Part shown: one piece after another, positions 46,977 to 50,597 of the stretch
Layout: each line of letters begins with the position of its first letter
How positions within the stretch are numbered: position 1 is the stretch's first letter
Virus record (IMG/VR): IMGVR_UViG_3300028800_000133
Span: 1-50,597 of that record
From: a virus
DNA: 50,597 bases
Reading direction: 5' to 3' (one strand)
The notes under the pieces: model-generated
The model's database searches: none
The model's input: only the letters and a program-made list of their open reading frames with translations
Told to the model about the DNA's origin: nothing
Program-made: the position numbers and the translations under genes

Positions 46977-48318
46977 TATTCATCGCCGCCGAAAACTCAA
47001 CAGCCGCCTTACTGAATACCGCCCGCATCGCCCCCTCATCCTGTGCGTTGATGGTGAGCTTACTACTTCCCACCGGACGGGTCTGCGCCATCTGTGCGGC
47101 GGCCTCAGCCTGCTCTGCCTTGAGTTTGTCGCGCTCCTTCTGAATCTCAATTGCATCCATTTCGGGAAGGTGAACAGTGTCACGCAACCACTCCTCATCC
47201 TGAGCCGTCCATGTCACCTTGTCGCCAATGGATTGCAGGAACGACCCCAGCTTCTCCATCTCCACCTTGTTCGCGGGCGTATGTACCAATCGCAGTCCGT
47301 CCGACTCAAAACCGTTCAGCTTCATCAAGCGCGGAATGGCGTACTTGCTAAACGTCTCGGCAATGATGTCGGCAATCGTATTGACGAACATGGTCAGGAA
47401 GTCGGACTGGTCGTTAGAGAGCGCGAGGCTCCCCTTTCCCTCCTGCCCCAACATAAACACCTGCGACATAATAGACATCAATGCCCGCTGTTCATAGCGG
47501 TTGATAATCTTATCGGTGTCAAACAACCGCGTCCCTCCCGATGTCATCAGACCAACTTCCCAGCCATCGGGGATAATCAAGCCCGCCTGTTCATCGTTGC
47601 GAATGTTACGTACTATCAACTCAGCTTTGTTCATGTCCGTGCCGCCCGGTGAGGTATCTGCGGATGAGGGCAATTTGATATACGGCATACCCGCCAGGTC
47701 ACGCTCAATCCCAATACCCTCAATCTGTTTGATATTCTTGGCGAAGTAATAGTCTATCCACGCATTGCGGAGCAGGCTGTAACCTTCGGGGTTGTTGAGT
47801 TCGACCTTAGTCCGGTATAGGATGATACGTTCAATCGGGATGTACTCTGTCTTGTACAGCGGGGGAGCCATCTGCTCAAGCCCCTCCAACCCGCCATCCT
47901 CATCAAAGTACCAGCGCCAGATAGTATCCTGTGCCAGTAGATATATTTTCTTCCATAGGATTTCCCCATCGACTCGTTCATACGTTATGGAACACGGCGC
48001 ATAACCCGCCCACAGCATTGTCAGGGCTTCGCTGATATGGTCATTCCGGCTAATCCGCATGTTGTCGTCTGACCGTTGCAGGAGTTCGAGCCGGGGATCG
48101 TTCTCTCCCTCATCACTCTCATAACGCCACTCGGTCGCACCACGCACCGCAATCTCAAGCCCCAGAAGCGCCGCGCCAATCGTGGAGGAGTTGCGCCGCA
48201 TTTCATCAAAGCGTTTATAGGCTTGCAGACCGCGCATCTCAGGCAGGAAGTCGGCAAAGATGCGTCCCGCAAAGACGGGCAGACCGGATACACCAATAGG
48301 AGTTGTGGAGGATGCCAT
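46969..48318 (-). CDS. Portal protein (DUF935-like)
   Basis: A 449-residue protein. FDEMRRNSSTIGAALLGLEI near residue 40, then GYAPCSITYERVDGEILWKK, GLEQMAPPLYKTEYIPIERI and the stem region with DLAGMPYIKLPSSADTSPG match Mu-type DUF935 portals, a dodecamer at the packaging vertex. The C-terminal 60 residues are a charged helix. TAATG couples it to the 30-residue gene upstream. Confidence 0.85.
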   Translation of the reverse strand: MASSTTPIGVSGLPVFAGRIFADFLPEMRGLQAYKRFDEMRRNSSTIGAALLGLEIAVRGATEWRYESDEGENDPRLELLQRSDDNMRISRNDHISEALTMLWAGYAPCSITYERVDGEILWKKIYLLAQDTIWRWYFDEDGGLEGLEQMAPPLYKTEYIPIERIILYRTKVELNNPEGYSLLRNAWIDYYFAKNIKQIEGIGIERDLAGMPYIKLPSSADTSPGGTDMNKAELIVRNIRNDEQAGLIIPDGWEVGLMTSGGTRLFDTDKIINRYEQRALMSIMSQVFMLGQEGKGSLALSNDQSDFLTMFVNTIADIIAETFSKYAIPRLMKLNGFESDGLRLVHTPANKVEMEKLGSFLQSIGDKVTWTAQDEEWLRDTVHLPEMDAIEIQKERDKLKAEQAEAAAQMAQTRPVGSSKLTINAQDEGAMRAVFSKAAVEFSAAMNNA

Positions 48319-48410
48319 TAGTTTCGATGGGGGACGCGCTGCCCCACCCCAATAAGTGCGCCGATGATAATGCCAATCAGTAAATAGATGACTTCAATCT
48401 GTTTCTGCAT
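48318..48410 (-). CDS. Small membrane protein between TerL and portal
   Basis: A 30-residue product: IEVIYLLIGIIIGALIGVG is a single membrane span followed by a basic end. The ATG is adjacent to the TerL stop, and its stop overlaps the portal start (TAATG). Small conserved-position membrane peptides in this place have no known role. Confidence 0.5.
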   Translation of the reverse strand: MQKQIEVIYLLIGIIIGALIGVGQRVPHRN

Positions 48411-49850
48411 TTAGTATCTCTTGAATTTGCTTCCACCACTATCCGAACCGCCGCTGTCGGTGTTTACGGTGTTGCTAACTTCCTTTGTCCACCGGCTATT
48501 ATGGAGCGGCTGACTGTCCGGGAACCTGCCGCTGTTCTGTGCCGCCCAGATTGCGAGTGCCAGTGAAATCACGCGGTCATCATGCATTCCCTCAGGCGCA
48601 TTATAACGCGGCTTTCCCGTTTCTTTGGAACGGGTCATCTCGTAAGCCTGCATCTCACCCAGATACTCTTTGGGAATAGCGATTTGTTTTCGCTCCACGG
48701 CCAGCCTGAGTGTCTCTATCAACAACGGCTTGGTGATGGCCGAAGTGTTGAACCCCGGTTTCTCATCCGGCCCAGCCATGACAGGGACACCATCACGCAT
48801 CAGCATTTCGATATTTGGCTCACCGATGCTATTGCGCTCTGGTAACGTGGTAGTGCTGCGCCACTTACGGCATAGCTCGCGCAATCGGTCGCGCTGAAAG
48901 AAGTAATCAATCTGGTTAAAACGCCCCCAATCCACCACCCGCCTGCAATCCGAACAATAAGCCGTCAATACGGTGAAGTCGGAATGCTTTGCCCAATCAA
49001 TCCCAACCACCACATGATGGTTCTGGTGACTGAGGACATTATCGGGCTCAAGGATGGTTGCCAGTGATGCTACGCCAATGAACACGCCGCCCGCATCATC
49101 CAGAAACTCGGCCATGATTTCCTGACGGAAGTGGCGGTCAGGCATATCAAGGCGCATGTCCTCAATTTCGGATGGATCAATTTCTGGATTATCGAATGTG
49201 GTCTGTGTCCACCGTTCCCATCCCGGCTTATCCTCGGCCTGTTGGTAAAGTTCAAAGAACCAATCGAACCCGCGCGGTGTCGATGCGAATACGACCCATC
49301 CCTTTTTGTCAGCAATGGCAGGCCGCAATACTTCCCGCCATGCTCTGCCGTCAATATCACGGCACTCATCGATGACAAGTCCGTTAAGACCCGCACCACG
49401 TAGACCGTCCTCGTGGTCTGCCGACTTAACCCATATCTCAGCGCCGTTAGGAGCGGTAACACGGCGGCGGCTTTCGCTGATTTCCCATTGCCCCGAACAG
49501 GCCGATAGCAACATCTGCCACCCAACCTGCCCCACCTTGCCGGTAGGCCATACCCACCAGTACAATCCATTCGGTGTATCCTCTGCCGCACGGACTAACT
49601 TGATAAGGGACGTTGACGATTTTCGCCACCGCCTACCGCAATTCAAAACACTAAAACGTGCGGTGGAGTTTATAACCGCATCCTGACCAATGTGAGTCGT
49701 TGGTAACGGAAGCCTACTCCCCGTCCCCGCCGCGCCGCTCTGGTGCTTCTGTTTCGCTTCCTGATACGCCTCCGCCATCGCCTTGTCCAACCATGTGGGC
49801 GGCGAATTGTTCGACCAGGTCGGCTTTGAGTTTATCGGGGTCAACGCCAT
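48411..49850 (-). CDS. terL: Terminase large subunit
   Basis: A 479-residue protein. Walker A region NCGRRWRKSST (residues 70-80), Walker B GLVIDECRDID, coupling motif VVFASTPRG, and a RuvC-like nuclease with VVVGIDWAKHSDFTV (first Asp), EPNIEMLM and a final HDDRVISLALA. It pumps and cuts DNA into the head. The usual Gly before the Walker A Lys is replaced by Arg. ATG 49850 overlaps TerS by 137 bp; ATG 49778 is a shorter alternative. Confidence 0.85.
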   Translation of the reverse strand: MALTPINSKPTWSNNSPPTWLDKAMAEAYQEAKQKHQSGAAGTGSRLPLPTTHIGQDAVINSTARFSVLNCGRRWRKSSTSLIKLVRAAEDTPNGLYWWVWPTGKVGQVGWQMLLSACSGQWEISESRRRVTAPNGAEIWVKSADHEDGLRGAGLNGLVIDECRDIDGRAWREVLRPAIADKKGWVVFASTPRGFDWFFELYQQAEDKPGWERWTQTTFDNPEIDPSEIEDMRLDMPDRHFRQEIMAEFLDDAGGVFIGVASLATILEPDNVLSHQNHHVVVGIDWAKHSDFTVLTAYCSDCRRVVDWGRFNQIDYFFQRDRLRELCRKWRSTTTLPERNSIGEPNIEMLMRDGVPVMAGPDEKPGFNTSAITKPLLIETLRLAVERKQIAIPKEYLGEMQAYEMTRSKETGKPRYNAPEGMHDDRVISLALAIWAAQNSGRFPDSQPLHNSRWTKEVSNTVNTDSGGSDSGGSKFKRY

Positions 49851-50208
49851 CTTTCTTTGCTTCCTCTTGCCATGTCATCTCTACCGCCTGCTTGACCTTG
49901 CCCTCAACTCTATCCATGAAGGCATTCAGCAGGCCGGGGTTGGGGTCAAATAGCAACGCGCCATACACACGCAAGACAACGGCTTCTTTGAGCGTAACGC
50001 CATCACCGATTTTTAGGAACTGTTTTGATAACTCTAACGACTTCGCGGCTGCTTCGGGCGGGGTCAACTCACCGACATCCTTAATCAACTCAGCCCATGA
50101 CATACCGCGTCGGGGTGCGCCTTTCGGGTTTCCACTCTGACCCTTTTTCCATGCGGTAGGCGGGGGCTTTCGTTTTTCTGTTACCTTTGTGTTAGCAGAC
50201 TTACTCAT
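49714..50208 (-). CDS. Terminase small subunit-like (DUF5681)
   Basis: A 164-residue protein. WKKGQSGNPKGAPRR near residue 20 is the DUF5681 signature, found just before large terminases in many phages. A helical centre with LLFDPNPGLLNAFMDRVEGK fits an oligomerising DNA-recognition subunit. It ends in a Gly/Asp/Glu-rich tail that overlaps TerL. Confidence 0.75.
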   Translation of the reverse strand: MSKSANTKVTEKRKPPPTAWKKGQSGNPKGAPRRGMSWAELIKDVGELTPPEAAAKSLELSKQFLKIGDGVTLKEAVVLRVYGALLFDPNPGLLNAFMDRVEGKVKQAVEMTWQEEAKKDGVDPDKLKADLVEQFAAHMVGQGDGGGVSGSETEAPERRGGDGE

Positions 50209-50335
50209 ACCACACCCATTTTACAATTCTAAACTTATTCCCATTAGCGAATAGTCCAGTAACAATAATGAGTTGACCGAAAATAAGGTTATAAACTCTC
50301 GGTTTACATACAAGGTCAATCGTTGTCTTAGCCAT
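50201..50335 (-). CDS. Small hypothetical protein before TerS
   Basis: A 44-residue product (MAKTTIDLVCKPRVYNLIFG), basic, with a hydrophobic middle (LIIVTGLFA). Its stop overlaps the TerS start by 8 bp. Unknown. Confidence 0.5.
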   Translation of the reverse strand: MAKTTIDLVCKPRVYNLIFGQLIIVTGLFANGNKFRIVKWVWYE

Positions 50336-50339
50336 GTCG

Positions 50340-50444
50340 TTAGTGCAACCGCCCTTCACCCGCCCGCGCCTCGGTGAGCGAGTCGGCGATAAGAACGAGG
50401 GCGGCGGATACGATGGTGAGCGGGATGAGGAGGTAGAGGGGCAT
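50340..50444 (-). CDS. Small membrane protein
   Basis: A 34-residue product starting MPLYLLIPLTIVSAALVLIA, one membrane span and a short charged tail. It starts 2 nt after the stop of the junction-spanning zinc-ribbon gene and heads the packaging genes. Unknown. Confidence 0.5.
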   Translation of the reverse strand: MPLYLLIPLTIVSAALVLIADSLTEARAGEGRLH

Positions 50445-50446
50445 GG

Positions 50447-50597
50447 TTATCTGGTTGCAACTAACGTTTCAGTAACAACGGTTTCGAATTTAACTAATCC
50501 TTGAAACCCGCACATATAGCAGTAAAACTCCCCGCGCTTGCAATCCTCTATGGATGGTCTACCACCATTGCAACCATGCCACCTCAGCATAACGACG
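50447..50597 (-). CDS. Zinc-ribbon protein, 3' part (gene spans the contig joint)
   Basis: The right end holds the last codons of the 70-residue zinc-ribbon protein whose start is at 189. The part 50471-50597 duplicates 1-127; only 50447-50470 is new sequence, encoding seven residues and the stop TAA. See the entry at 1-189. Confidence 0.7.
   Translation of the reverse strand, partial: VVMLRWHGCNGGRPSIEDCKRGEFYCYMCGFQGLVKFETVVTETLVATR
50471..50597. repeat. Right copy of 127-bp terminal overlap
   Basis: Identical to 1-127 across its entire length. Taken as an assembly overlap marking a circular or circularly permuted genome; unit length 50,470 bp. Confidence 0.9.

Noticed and set aside
1-50597. 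CRISPR arrays and insertion sequences
   Set aside because: No regularly spaced direct repeats and no transposase reading frame were seen.

Overview
The window is one complete genome unit of an uncultivated tailed phage (a siphovirus-type caudovirus). Bases 1-127 recur exactly at 50471-50597, and a zinc-ribbon gene read leftward across that joint is in frame, so the map closes on itself with a unit of about 50,470 bp. No integrase, DNA polymerase, primase, helicase or recognisable endolysin was found. The head module is Mu-like in its parts (DUF935-type portal, gpF-like morphogenesis protein, gpI-like protease, Com-like zinc finger). A secreted SH3-like protein with a Thr/Pro-rich linker is a style common in Chloroflexota, so that phylum is a possible host; this is an inference only.

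Layout. Most genes run leftward in tightly overlapping (ATGA/TAATG) operons. Two rightward blocks interrupt them: 1068-3237, closed by a bidirectional terminator, and 18330-22022, launched from a divergent promoter/operator at 18264-18306. Leftward from 18257 to 3310 lie small early genes: a putative RHH regulator on a leaderless transcript, a DUF7448-like protein, a RecT/Bet-type annealing protein, a G39P-like helicase loader and a replication-associated protein, two HNH nucleases, a PD-(D/E)XK nuclease, many small zinc-ribbon proteins and several small membrane proteins, two of them holin-like. Between 13120 and 14138 lies a 1-kb gene-free, hairpin-rich tract that includes a tRNA-like RNA.

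The late operon runs leftward from 50444 to 22056: TerS, TerL, portal, gpF, neck proteins, Com-like protein, a structured leader, protease/scaffold, decoration protein, major capsid protein, a terminator, then a nine-enzyme cassette (33740-41282) of four glycosyltransferases, two methyltransferases, two radical SAM enzymes and a Nudix hydrolase. Lectin-like adhesins, tail completion proteins, tail tube, frameshifted tail chaperones, a short tape measure, tail hub and fibre follow.

Most notable: (1) the coupled radical SAM/glycosyltransferase cassette inside the structural operon; (2) two interleaved inverted-repeat elements (arms in the order A-B-A'-B') at 8971-9075 and 13891-14006, one next to an HNH gene and a truncated SH3 gene, the other next to the tRNA-like RNA in the 1-kb non-coding tract; (3) a C CCA AAA frameshift site in the tail chaperones; (4) a zinc-ribbon gene bounded by 16-bp direct repeats; (5) structured leaders and shared hairpin motifs ahead of late genes.
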